64,000 bases of DNA from Phalacrocorax aristotelis (lineage: Eukaryota > Chordata > Aves > Suliformes > Phalacrocoracidae), in contig NC_134278.1 of assembly GCF_949628215.1 (NCBI RefSeq), forward strand, positions 106,993,277 to 107,057,276. The letters are read 5' to 3'. The notes under the pieces were generated by a model that ran no database searches, was not told the DNA's origin, and saw nothing but the letters and a program-made list of their open reading frames with translations. Position 1 is the first letter of the stretch, and each line of letters opens with the position of its first letter. Below are positions 12,901 to 28,350 of this stretch, one piece after another. Made by a program: the position numbers and the translations under genes.

Positions 12901-15900
12901 GCTCAAACAAATGTCAGAAAACTGACTGACAGACTATGCAGCAAAGCGGAGAACCTGACTCTGTTCAGGGGCTGTCAAGTGCACAAAGTAAACAAAAGAA
13001 TAGATCTATGTAATTTTTCCTCAAAAATCTCTTTCAGCTATGAATCTTATTTTAGATGTTACTTGTGAAGGAAAACGCAACACAATGTCAGTGTGTCTTA
13101 AATATAAAAAGTCTCATTAGTTTTGACAAATATGTTTCTCTGATAAATTTTATTATAACTATCAGAGGCATAAAGCCTAAACAACACTGCATTTTTAGTA
13201 ACCATTTGAAAGTTATGGCTTCCTAAAACTACCATAACCATTTAGGAACCATAATGTGTTTTTGTGATGCTCTGGTTTTGTCCTTCCTCAAAGTCTACCT
13301 CTGGCTCTTCCCTCATGTTCCCTCTGTTAGAGGCTCAGCAGCCTTCCTATCCCATGCACAACCAGGACAGAGCAGTAGGATATTCTGTGTTCGTTGCTCA
13401 ACTTGCATCTCCCTGCTTGATGAGGTTGTACTATATACAAATACCTGGGTGAAGAATATTCAGGTTTTGCAGAAATCACCACCACCACGGATGGCAGAGC
13501 TCACGCAGCTCCCCACTGCAATACAGGCTGCCTGCAGTGCTGACAGAGCCACCCTCCTATTTACTCTCCTGCCCTGCCAGGGACTTTTAATCCAAGGGAG
13601 CAAGGGAAAGAGTTGCATATGCAAGTTAGATTTTAAATCCCTCTTTCTGACAGCATGATGCAGCTGCATGCTGCAAGCGTGTCTGGCAGACGTTGGACCC
13701 AGGGGAGGATCAGCTTTTAAAAACCTTCCCTGGGATATTTTTGCTCTTTTTACTTCATTCTCTGCATTTCTTCTAACTCCTGGGGTAGGTAATTTTCCTC
13801 AGCCAAAAACCAGACAAAAGAGGGGAAAAGAGGAGCGGAAAGGTATGCTGCAGTCAGTGGGCAGCCAGACCGCAAGTGGGCACAGTGCATGTAAGCGGCA
13901 TAAAGCAGCTTATTTCACGCGAGCCGGGGAAGGGAGCATGGGTTTTGCAAATGCCACGGGCCGTAGCAGGCTCTGTCTGGCCTCTGCCACGGGGCAGGAG
14001 CAGATGCAAGGGGCAGCTTTGCTGCAAGCAAGGCAGGAGAGGAGCACACCATGCCTGGCCCACCCAGGGGAAGGCGCCCAGGCAGGGAGAGAAGCTTTCT
14101 GCAGGGTTCATAACCTCTTCTGCAACTAAATCAGTACAAATCACCAATGTCCCCACAGCGCAGCTTTGCCATTTGCTAATGATGAAAATGGAGCAAAACA
14201 TGAAGTGCTTGCACCCACAGCCTTCTCCCTGGTAACCCACCACCTATGCACGGCACTTCCATCTCTGTGCTGAGGGACAGAAAGCAGCTGTCAGGCAGGC
14301 TGGGGCCATCCATCTCCTCTCCACTGGCCCAAGCCCACATGCCCCACGCACCCCAGTCCATCAGCCCCTGTACACCAGGAAGAATCCACCCTGCATCACC
14401 CTGGGACCCTCTGCCAGCAGGAGAGAACCACGCGCCTTTGCCACGTGTGCGGGGCAGCCACACCGACGGCCACTGGCACCTGGTTTCAGACGAAGGCACT
14501 TGCAGCACGGCTACACTCAAAACACTGAGGATTTCTATATTTGCAATTAGAGTATTCAAATTGTTTTCACTTTAAAGGCAGGGGGATCTATTTATTTTAA
14601 TTTTATTTTGTGTTTTTCCAGTTCTACCTGGAATTCAGATTTATGTAACACGCAACCAAATGTGTCAAGGTATCTGAAGGCTCAAAATGCACAATACAAT
14701 ACTATAATATAGCTCTTTGTTATGCTAATTGTTTCTTCCCAGCTGCTCCTGCAGTGAGCGCCAGCCCGACCTATCAAAGGGGAACAAAACCTCTAGGCGA
14801 GCTGTCTGCTGCAAGGTCCCTTACCTCTGCGCTCAAGGGACTGGGGCTGAGTCTCTTCTGGCACCTGTAAACCAAGCCAAGAGGTAAACCAAAACAATTA
14901 AATATTGCAGCTCCACTGCCGCTGGGAACATGAGCTAGGAATTAAAAAGTGATACCCTCTTGACAGTCAGGTTGCCATGATTTACATTTTTCTCTCGGGT
15001 CCCCTCCCCCTCCGCATGCATCTTCTCAGCACTTCTGAGTGAAGGGGAAAAATGAGGCGGTGTGGGAAAACATCCAGTCAAACCTCAGAGGCTCCACCGA
15101 TGCTCTGATTTTGGCACCCATCAGGGTAGCACTACATGATCATGAAGGACTTTTAGTATCAGATTCATGACAGCCAGAAAGTGCTGCAGTTGCATTATTT
15201 AAATTAAAATTATGTTTCAAAATAATAACAATAATAAAGGTTTCATGTATTCAAAATTAAAAGAATAAAATTATTGGCCTAGTTGCCCTTCTATTATTTA
15301 TGTTGATATTCAGTTAAAAGAGAATTTGTCTTGTCCCTCTGTTTCTAGAGCCTAGGAAGATATTTTATTGATAGCATGTGGAAATATTCAAAGGGGAAAA
15401 AGAAGCTTTGGCAGCTGGAAAGGGACTACTGGGGGCCACTGGCAGCTTGAGAGGCTCAGAAGACCACTGGGAACGTGGGGCAAGCTCGTTAGCTGAATGT
15501 CTTTTTTATAATGGTCACTAGCGAAATACCTCAAATGCTGACATTACACTGTCATCTTTAAGCCTCTGAATTAGCAAACAGGCGCTTTCAACGGGCGGAT
15601 AAATTAATACAATAAAAATCCTTGCCTCAGCCTGCATGCAGAATAAGGAAAATTATCTATATGACAGTAGCTTATGTTCTACTCATATTTTAAGATTTTC
15701 TTCATGGCTGTGATGACTATATAGGTTATTTTAAAGTTTCAGTATTGGAGCAATTCTTCAATGAAGAATTTTAACATTTTAACACTACGCACCTTACTTC
15801 GCATAGCAAGCCCAAAGTGAAATTTGCCACTGTTACACTAATCAGTCTGCTGGAAAACCAGAATCCTATCTATCATGCAGAGAAACGGGTCAAAGAAGGA

Positions 15901-18900
15901 ATAATATGTAATCACCCTCTGCAGGTAAAATGTAGGCTGCTCAACATTTAAAAATTAGTCAAACCATATTTTCAGGATGATAATAATAATAACATTAATA
16001 GAAATTGAGAAATGTAGGTCACTTTGGTCATACTTGTTGAGACTCACAGAAGCTAAATGTGGGGAAAATGTTGTAAGTATATTACATTTACAGCATAACA
16101 CCACCTAACGCATGTACACTGTCTGATGATTTGTGATATAAAGGGCAACTACGGTTTCAGCCAAAACCACACTACTTTATTCAAAGGAATAAATGGCCCC
16201 ACAGCAGCCATATGGCTAAGAGAACGTGGCTGGTAAGTGGGGCCTACTCACAGACATAAGTACAGAGGATTTCACCCTGGAAGATCACTGGACGGAAGTA
16301 AAAAAAAGGGTTGATGAAGGAATAGAGCACAGCTTTTACACAAATTTTGAGAGACAGAATTGATTTTAGAGTTTGGGAATAAAACTGGATTTAAAAATAA
16401 TCTGTTGCTTGACACCTATTTCCGGTGGCAGAGGCTTTCCGTAACTAAAGGGGTATATACAGAGTAGCCGATCCCACACTATATGGTGTGGAAGAAGGGG
16501 ACTGCCATTTGAAACTTGTTCTGATTAAGAAAATGAGGCAGAGGAGAAAGAGAAAACCAGCAATAACCAGAGGCATGGCTGGTCAGCTAATACAACCAGG
16601 CACAACTTCTCCAAAAATCAATGGCACAGCATCAACTCAGAATCTGATCACCGTCATCCAGCTGCAAAGTCTCTGAAACATCAGCCAGCCAACTGCCAGA
16701 GAGCACCTGACACCAGCCATAGCACACGAGTGAAAATGCTGTATTAGAAATACAAGGTGGTGAGGGAATAGTGGAAGTGCCATTGGGAGGTCCATCTGCA
16801 CTTGCAGGAGACGCACAGCTGTGACAATTAACAGGCCAGTTTCTCATTGAAGAGGCACAGCCACTCACCACTGCCACCCCCTCACCCTCCTTTGCAATGG
16901 TCAGAGCCCTTAGTTTTTTCAGGCGGCAGGCACAGCCCATGGGATGTAAGGATGAACCTGGTGGGGAATTCCACATGGAAAGCACCCCTGCAGGAGGTAG
17001 CACTAGAGGGATTGGCCTTGACCAGACAGACCATTCATTTTGTTTTGGCAATCTCACTAGGACAGATTAGATGCTCTCTGCAGTAAATTAGCTAATGATG
17101 GTGTATTAATTGAGAATAATTACTAACCATGGAAGAGAAGTTATTTTTTGACTTCAGTATCTCACTGTTCTGGGGCTTTTGTTGGGTTTGGTGGTTTTTT
17201 TTTTTTCTCATTGTGCATACTGAGCATACACAGACCACCCATCTGTGACTTCTCCTCACACTCCCTACATTCCTCAGAGGGGAATTTGAACACAGAGATT
17301 AAAAAGAGTTAACTTACTTGCCTACCTGGCCTTTCAGCTGGATCTGGCGAGAAAGCTTCGCATACCTTGCAGTCTGCACCACTTCTGCAAAGCTGAGGCA
17401 CTGAAACTCCACCTTCCCCAGAATGCACTCACTTCCTTGCTATCACTTAAAGATTAGGGAGCACAACAACAGGCCAACTACAACCCCAAATGTAACTGTT
17501 TTCACATGAGAAGTCCCCTGGAATTTAACCTAACCTTCCGTACCTGAACCCAGGCCCCCTGACATGGAAAGCCACTGACCCTGAATGGTAAATTCAGTCT
17601 GGTCTTACAGCCACAGCTGCTTTGCTTCATGCTCTCTGTGGAGAGCCAAGAGGAGTGAAGGTCTCATCCTAACGCCCCTCAGCCCCAGGGCTGGCTTATG
17701 CTCTGTTCCCCAGCGCAGACCCGGCTCAGCTGGGTACACCTCGCATTAGCAGCCTTAAACTAAGCAGGATTAACTACTGCAAAGGCACTCGGCACCCTGC
17801 CACGGCTGTGTTTACATTAGAGAAAATGGACCTCACAGAGACAGTTTGCAAACACCACAAGACGAACTTTTGTAAACTCCCTCAGTTTAGTCATCTTTCC
17901 CCATCTGTCAGAGAAGTTAAACTGAGATTGAAAAAACACAGGAAATTACCATGTATTCCAAGTAGTTGTGACTGAGCGGCTTGGCTGTTACATGGGATGC
18001 CTTGTGGAAGATTCACATCTCCTAACATTTCCAGCAAGATCCTTTGCAGCGCTTCCCCGGCTGCAATCTTCTAGCAAGCTCTGCACACCCTGCCAGGAAA
18101 AGCCTCCGGGGGGCTTCATGCAGCTGTGGAAAAACTCATACCAGTACCGAGGAGCCCAAAAGGTTACCTCCAGAAAGTGAGGGCAGCCCCTTTCTTCAAG
18201 GTTGCAAAGCAAGGGGCAGGCAATGAAAAAGGTTAGGTCCCTTTGGGAGGCTTCCATGTGACAGTTGCATTCACTGAATAAAACGCCAGATGAAATCCTT
18301 TACCCCACAGCGGTTTAAACCTTTCTCTGATGTGACTGACTGGCTCTTTTTGTGATAAAACTTAAGAAACTTCTTTTATCAAGGTTCCTGGCATGAGTAA
18401 GCAGCAACTGCATTTGCTACACCTCTGGCTATAGCCTTTATCTCACAAAATCAACGAAAGGGCGTGAGTTGAGTGCAGACTAGCAATCACCCTCACATCT
18501 CCGCTTTGGCCACAGCCCTTTCACCACCAGATCCCTACCATAGTAGCAATATGAGCTACTGGCAGCTGGAGAGGCCATTTAGGTGGGTGGGTTGCAACTG
18601 GCATGGGGCTCCAGAGGGGCCGCAAAGCAGCGAGACACATGGCAGCCTGGTTAGTTTGCTTAAATTCCCCTTTAGATCATGCTGTACCTCTGACACAGCT
18701 TCCTACTTCCCCTGCGCAAACCCAAAGGGTGATGGCACCCAGCGTACCACCCTGGCGGCGTGGCGGGGCCTTCAGCAAAAGGACAGTTGGTAGATGAGGG
18801 ATGCAAAAGGATGGAGGGCACGCAGGAAGATGAAATGTGAAAAACATCTCTTTACCACAACTTTGCTTTGGGGCATAACACCTTCAGGACTGAAAGAAGC

Positions 18901-20611
18901 ACTTCATTTCTGTGGCTCAGCCTGCATTTGTTTTCTCTGTGGAGCCAGCTGCTACGCTGGCATTGCAAATCGGTGCCAGCTAAGGCTATTTGAGTGCTGG
19001 GGATGCTTAAGTAACCGTGTTAAGCTGTTTCAACAGTTTAGCTAATCCAGCAAAAATAGTAAAATTTTACCAAAAGTATGAAGCAGAGTGTTATTATGCC
19101 ACGTGTTTTGAAAAAGGAGCATGATTTTTTCAACTCAAATTAACTATGCATTTCCAAGGGAAATGTATTACCTGGTGGAAAGCGGTCCCGAGGATAAAAT
19201 GACACTTCTGTCTTAGTGACAGTAAAATAGACCTGACAACAGAAAATCTTTTTCCATTGCTGTTTTCCATGTATTATTGAAGTACCATTATAAGCAGGGA
19301 TTAGCCTGCTGAAAGGCACAGTACCTTACAGTCTTACGCTCCAGGAGCAAAATATCTTATGATACAGAATAAAACGATCTCCCTAGAGAGAAGCTCTACT
19401 GTCCAGTTCTTCCAGGCAGGTAGGCCAGGATCAAGTTCAGGAGCATTCATTTAGCAGTTATGCATGGGACATAACGGATGAAAGGCATTAGTATAATCTT
19501 GGCCAAGAACTATTTCTTGAAAATTTGTGATACTTGCAACATGTCCTTAGTACTGGAGTGTGCAATGGGGAAAAGGCCTATCAGATTTACACTCTTCACG
19601 TGCTATAAATCAAACCAAGTTTAAATCATGAAATCCATTCAGCCTAGCCCAGGTTGGAAACCCTAATCAAGGTCTATTGAACTTCTGGCAATTGGACAGG
19701 GTGTTTCCAAATCTCTTTTCTGCCATGAAATACCTCTTTCTCTTCTGAAGCAAACAGGATAACTCAGCTGACTCCCGAGTCCAATACATCTACTTTCAGT
19801 ATTTGCTATTATTTTGTGAGGCAGGGTCCAGAGAAAGGCATCAAAGACCACTTATCCTTAGGCCAACCTTCATCAGATGACATTTCATCCCTTACAGACC
19901 GTGATGACACTCAATAAGACTGTCCAGAGCGGTAACATGTTAATTTCTAGGTGTCCCTGGAACTAAAAAAGCTGTTTGAGAGGCCAGAGTAGACAGAGAT
20001 CCGTCACTTCAGCTGGTGCAAATTCAACTCAGAGGACTCTGCAATGGGTTATATGTTCAGGCTTGTTCTTGAAGATCAAGGAGCTCTGTAGGGTCAAAAA
20101 GCTTTTGGTCCCCCCAATGCATTTGGCCAGGTGTTTGGCTGTATGTGCAAACCCACAGAGAAGTCTCTTGCTTCTCAGTGCACCTAAAGGCTCCTGAAGC
20201 CCCACGAAGGCTGAGCTTTGTCCTGGACTCAACTTCAGGTGCACAATCAACTGCAGCCTAACCTCTTCAGCAGGGAGCAGTTTGATTAAATGGCATTTCC
20301 TTGGGTGAGGGAAGGGAACACAGGGGAAAGGACCCAGTAGCCATTTGAGATGTAAAATTAAAATGAATTTTGGTCATTTTAATAAATATATATCAAGGAA
20401 ATTTCACTTTACTACAACAACACATTAGTATACAAGCATCTAATATTTAAGCTTAAAACATCAAGTGTTTATCAAATATTGGAAAAGAGCAGACATTACT
20501 AGACTATCTGGGTATAACACAAGAAAAATCAGTTTTTTTAAAAAAATTGGTCCTTGTGGACAAATGTCTAAATGATGATCCTACTCATACACTGTATGAA
20601 TGAGATCTATA
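9906..20611. other. Intergenic, no gene recognised
   Basis: No coding exon or complete repeat was recognised. 13.65-14.55 kb is GC-rich with chance-open frames. 14.57-16.2 kb is AT-rich and nearly frame-free, with the SOX-POU site and many TAAT-type homeodomain cores, as in developmental enhancers. 17.2-18.8 kb is of mixed composition. Confidence 0.6.
14715..14729 (+). promoter_or_regulatory. SOX-POU composite site, with adjacent CAGCTG E-box
   Basis: CTTTGTTATGCTAAT differs at one base from the textbook SOX2-OCT composite element (CTTTGTTATGCAAAT). The differing base is the W position tolerated by POU octamers. A proneural-type E-box CAGCTG follows at 14740-14745. The site sits in an AT-rich, open-frame-poor block 13 kb from the SERTAD4 promoter on the 3' side. 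Enhancer function is inferred from motif quality only. Confidence 0.45.
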
Positions 20612-22609
20612 TTTAATATTATTATTATTATTAATAAAAAAGCTTCTGTCTTGGAGAAATCAGGTGGGATTTATACTTTATCTGTTGTTCTTCACAATCA
20701 TAACCCTTACAAACTTGTCAGTTCCAACTCATCTGACCACAAAAAGGTTATCGCTGATTTATGTCCCAGATACTCTTTGTGGTCACTTTGCTGGGGTGGG
20801 GGGGTGGAGGGAAGCTTTTTCCTGTGACCACTGGGCTTGGCCAGGAAAACTGTTCAGCTCACAAACATGACTGTGGGATGTGCACACTACCCAAAATAAC
20901 CATGGCCCAGGAGGACTCAGGCTGAACCCGTGAAACCCAGAGCAGGAGGTCTGTGACCCAGAGACTCAGCTGAGTCCAGCGCCAAGCCGGGGCCAGCCCA
21001 GGGCAGTGTCCCCCTGGGGACTTCCGTGCCCTGCACTGAGCCGGCCGCTCCCCCAGCACAGGGGTGAATTTCACCGTTTGGACAAGAACCAAGCAGAGAA
21101 GATGTCGCTTGAGTGCATGATGCTGTGGGAATAGGCAGCTATTATGAGTCAGCCGTGGCTTGGATGTGGCTATTTTGCTGAGCACATCCTGCCAGTTGTT
21201 ATGGGGACTGTGGGAACTAATTAATATGGTGGATCTAAGACTCACAATACTCTCAGTCCAACCCCAACTAATGTCTTCTGGGCAATTTAAACTGCACACT
21301 TTTGCAAATGGTCTACCTAGGGATGACTAAATATTGTCCTTAGCCACTGAAATCTCAGCTCATTTCTCCAAAATGTTCTTTTTTAAAATTAAACCCCTTA
21401 CATTCATTCAGATAAAATCATGTTTATCGCCACATTATCAATTAACGTTGTGCTTTTTGCTTTCTTTTCTTGTCTTCTTTAAATCAACGGCAAAAGTCAT
21501 AGAAAAATTCCCGCATGCTTTTGCAATCTAAAAGAGAGAATTTATGCGAAACAGAATAAAGTATAAAACATGCCACTGGTTCATGAACTTCATTATACGA
21601 AGAAGGAAAAAAAAGAGCCCCAGCAACAGACAGTTGCCATAGAAACACTCAAGCATCGAATGCTTGTTTACAAGAGACATCTCTCTATTGTTTCTTAAAT
21701 CCCTTCCTAAGGATGGCAAATCAAAAAGCAATTGAGCATCAAAAAGGAAGAACAGAGATGTTTGAATAGGAAGTTGAACTCAGTACTTCAAAGGTTAAAG
21801 GTTTCTAATAATATTGATCCACCCTGTGGTTTTTGTTTTTTTCCTCTGTTTAGGTTAAATCCCTGCTGTATCACTGATTTGTACTTAATTTTCACGCTGG
21901 CAAAAATTAAGACAAAAAGTAAGGCACCAAAAAAAAACCTGCCCTGTATAACAACAAGCCTCATTAGTTATTACAGCCGAGGCGAAAACGTGCAAGTACT
22001 TGGGCTGCATGTTGTGTTTCTGATTAAGATCCCATAAACAGGTTATTTCTTTATGCTACGTCCTATTTTGTCAGCTGAACAAGACGCTGAATCCAGGAAT
22101 TCATGAGTATCAGTACAAAATGTAAAGATGTTTTGTTCCCAGTCCATGAAGACAGTCCTTTGTCAGAACAAATACTGAGTTACAAGGAGCACGTCACCCT
22201 TGCTGGTAGCATCAATTTGTTTACAAGACTTCTAATTCCTTGGTAAACATCACGGAGGTTCTTCTTAATTAATGGCAGACTTCTTGGGGGCAGGGATATA
22301 TAAAACGATACGTTTTCCCCATCTGGCTGATTGATATTTTCAGTAACGAAAGCCACACCATAGCTGTACAGACTACAGCGCTAAGCAGTAACGCAACTGC
22401 GCTCTTTACGAAGTCTCCATATTTATAAATAGCCTGCTGAGGCAGATCACAGAGCCACTTTGCGCAATCTGCTCTCCAGTCATTTAAAACTACACGTAAT
22501 GTTTGTGGCATGATTGTATCATTTGTAGAAAACTATAAAAAATCCATTCAAAATAAAAATTTGATAGACAGACATGTTGCGCATGCTTCAACGGAGCAAG
22601 AACGATGCC
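20612..22609 (-). other. Probable SERTAD4 3' UTR
   Basis: The AT-rich sequence downstream of the SERTAD4 stop has few open frames. No canonical AATAAA was found on the minus strand here. Two ATTAAA variants occur, at 20617-20612 and 20383-20378, and either could mark the end. The boundary is a guess; only the proximal part is reasonably certain to be transcribed. Confidence 0.4.
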
Positions 22610-27112
<4,503 letters not shown>

Positions 27113-27290
27113 CTGCGGCGGGGGGCCCGGGGGCCGGCGAGGCCGGGGGCGGCGGGGCGGCGGCGGGGCCGGGGGCGGCGGGGCGGCCGCAGCAGGGCGG
27201 CTCCCAGAGGGCGCGGTAGGCGGCGAGGTCGGCGGCTCCCTCGGCGGCGATGGGGCGGCCCAGCCGCTGCATGGGCAGCACCAGGGTCAT
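27113..27290 (-). CDS. SERTAD4: SERTAD4 coding exon 1 (N-terminus)
   Basis: This exon encodes residues 1-59 plus the first base of the next Gly codon and ends at a gtaggc donor (27112-27107). The ATG at 27290-27288 is chosen because the family starts MTLVL. The in-frame sequence further upstream begins with GTG at an apparent splice acceptor and has no other ATG. Residues 1-30 (MTLVLPMQRLGRPI ... EGAADLAAYRALWE) follow the family. Residues 31-59 are a low-complexity Ala/Pro/Gly stretch that is much more GC-rich than the mammalian counterpart. The exon lies inside the CpG island. Confidence 0.9.
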
Positions 27291-27318
27291 CGCGGGCGCC
27301 GGCACCTGAAACCGAAGC
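27291..27318 (-). other. Probable splice acceptor of a 5'-UTR intron of SERTAD4
   Basis: Fifteen bases before the start codon, the minus strand reads cttcggtttcag followed by GTGCC. This is a pyrimidine-containing tract ending in CAG and fits an acceptor at 27305/27306. It implies at least one non-coding first exon upstream in the island. One candidate donor (GA|gtgagc) sits at 27628-27623. A second is AG|gtgact near 28112. Only transcript data can choose between them. Confidence 0.55.
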
Positions 27319-27570
27319 AGCGCCGTGAGCGCCGGGCACCCCCCTCACCGCACCGCACCGCACCGACCCCGGTCCCCCTCGCCAGCCGCACCTTTGCATG
27401 CACGCACATAAAAAATACCCGCGGATATATCTTACACGGACACACGGCGGGGGTTTTTCCCTTCTTATAGCAGGGAAAAGACCGGCGCTTTCACCCACAA
27501 AAGGCGCGGGGTCCCCCCGCAGCGGGAGTTTGTGCGCGCCCCCGCCCGCCGCCCCCCGGCGCCCCGGTCC

Positions 27571-27600
27571 GGCCCCGGCCCCGGCCCCGGCCCCGGCCCC
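27571..27600 (-). repeat. (GGGGCC)5 hexanucleotide repeat
   Basis: Five perfect GGCCCC units on the plus strand read GGGGCC on the strand from which SERTAD4 is transcribed. The tract lies about 266 bp upstream of the probable 5'-UTR acceptor. It is therefore in the first non-coding exon or its intron. Such repeats can form G-quadruplexes and are length-unstable. Confidence 0.95.
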
Positions 27601-27691
27601 GCTCACACACCGGCCCGGATCCGCTCACTCGCTTCCCATTTTCTGCCGGCGGTGTTGGCACGGCGCGCTCGGCACCGACGGGTGTGCGAGT

Positions 27692-27752
27692 CCGTGCGTG
27701 TGCGTGTGCCTGCGGTGCCTCTGTGTGTGCGTGTGTGTGCGTGTGTGCGAGC
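27692..27752 (+). repeat. Imperfect (GT)n / (GTGTGC)n tract
   Basis: An alternating TG/GTGC tract, interrupted by CpG-containing units, lies in the SERTAD4 promoter region. On the gene strand it reads as a CA-rich 5'-leader-like sequence. It is probably a polymorphic microsatellite. Confidence 0.8.
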
Positions 27753-27906
27753 GAGAGCGCCCAGCAGTCAGGGATCGCGTGTCTTTCTTCTTTCTTCCCT
27801 CCCAACCGAAACAGACAGCGGAGACTTAGGTAGTTGTTTCCACTAGCCCCGATCGGACTGAACTGGATCTGCCTCCAGTCAAAACACTGTGAGACTAAGA
27901 CAGAAA

Positions 27907-27911
27907 ATTGG
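27907..27911 (-). promoter_or_regulatory. CCAAT box
   Basis: The minus strand reads GGAGCCAATTTTC inside the CpG island, upstream of the CA-rich leader-like sequence and of one candidate first donor. This fits an NF-Y site in the SERTAD4 promoter. A match this short is only suggestive. Confidence 0.4.
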
Positions 27912-28046
27912 CTCCGGTTTCAAGCCGTGAGTTGCGGTCCCACCGGAGCCAAGCACAACATCGGCGGAGCGGGCGGAATATTAAGCAGGCGCGGGGACTC
28001 CAGGGCCAGCGCCAGGCTGCGAGCTGCCTCCTGCCGCGACAGCAGG

Positions 28047-28071
28047 CGGGAGGGGAGGGGAGGGGAGGGAG
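28047..28071 (+). promoter_or_regulatory. GGGAGGGG tandem run, predicted G-quadruplex / SP-KLF-MAZ site cluster
   Basis: Five runs of three or four G separated by single A residues occur in the distal part of the CpG island. The spacing satisfies the usual G-quadruplex pattern. The opposite strand gives CCCTCCCC motifs bound by SP/KLF/MAZ-type factors. Confidence 0.6.
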
Positions 28072-28350
28072 CAAACTTTCTGCGAGGGGCAAGGGATGGG
28101 TTCATAGTCACCTACTTCTTGGCAGAGGAGCGCGGAACAATGCGCCCAGACACGGCCCGGCCCGGCCCCTCCCTCCCCTTCCTCCCTCCTCCTCCTCTCT
28201 CTAAGAAAGCGGGATGTAGTTTCCCCTCGGTGCAGCCCTCCCGGAGGAAGACGAGGGCCCGAGCAAGCAGCGAGAAGGAGGGGCCGCAGGTGGGCAGGTG
28301 GAATTTCAGCAATTGCTTGTGTTAGCGGCTGAGCGCTCGCTAACAAGAGG

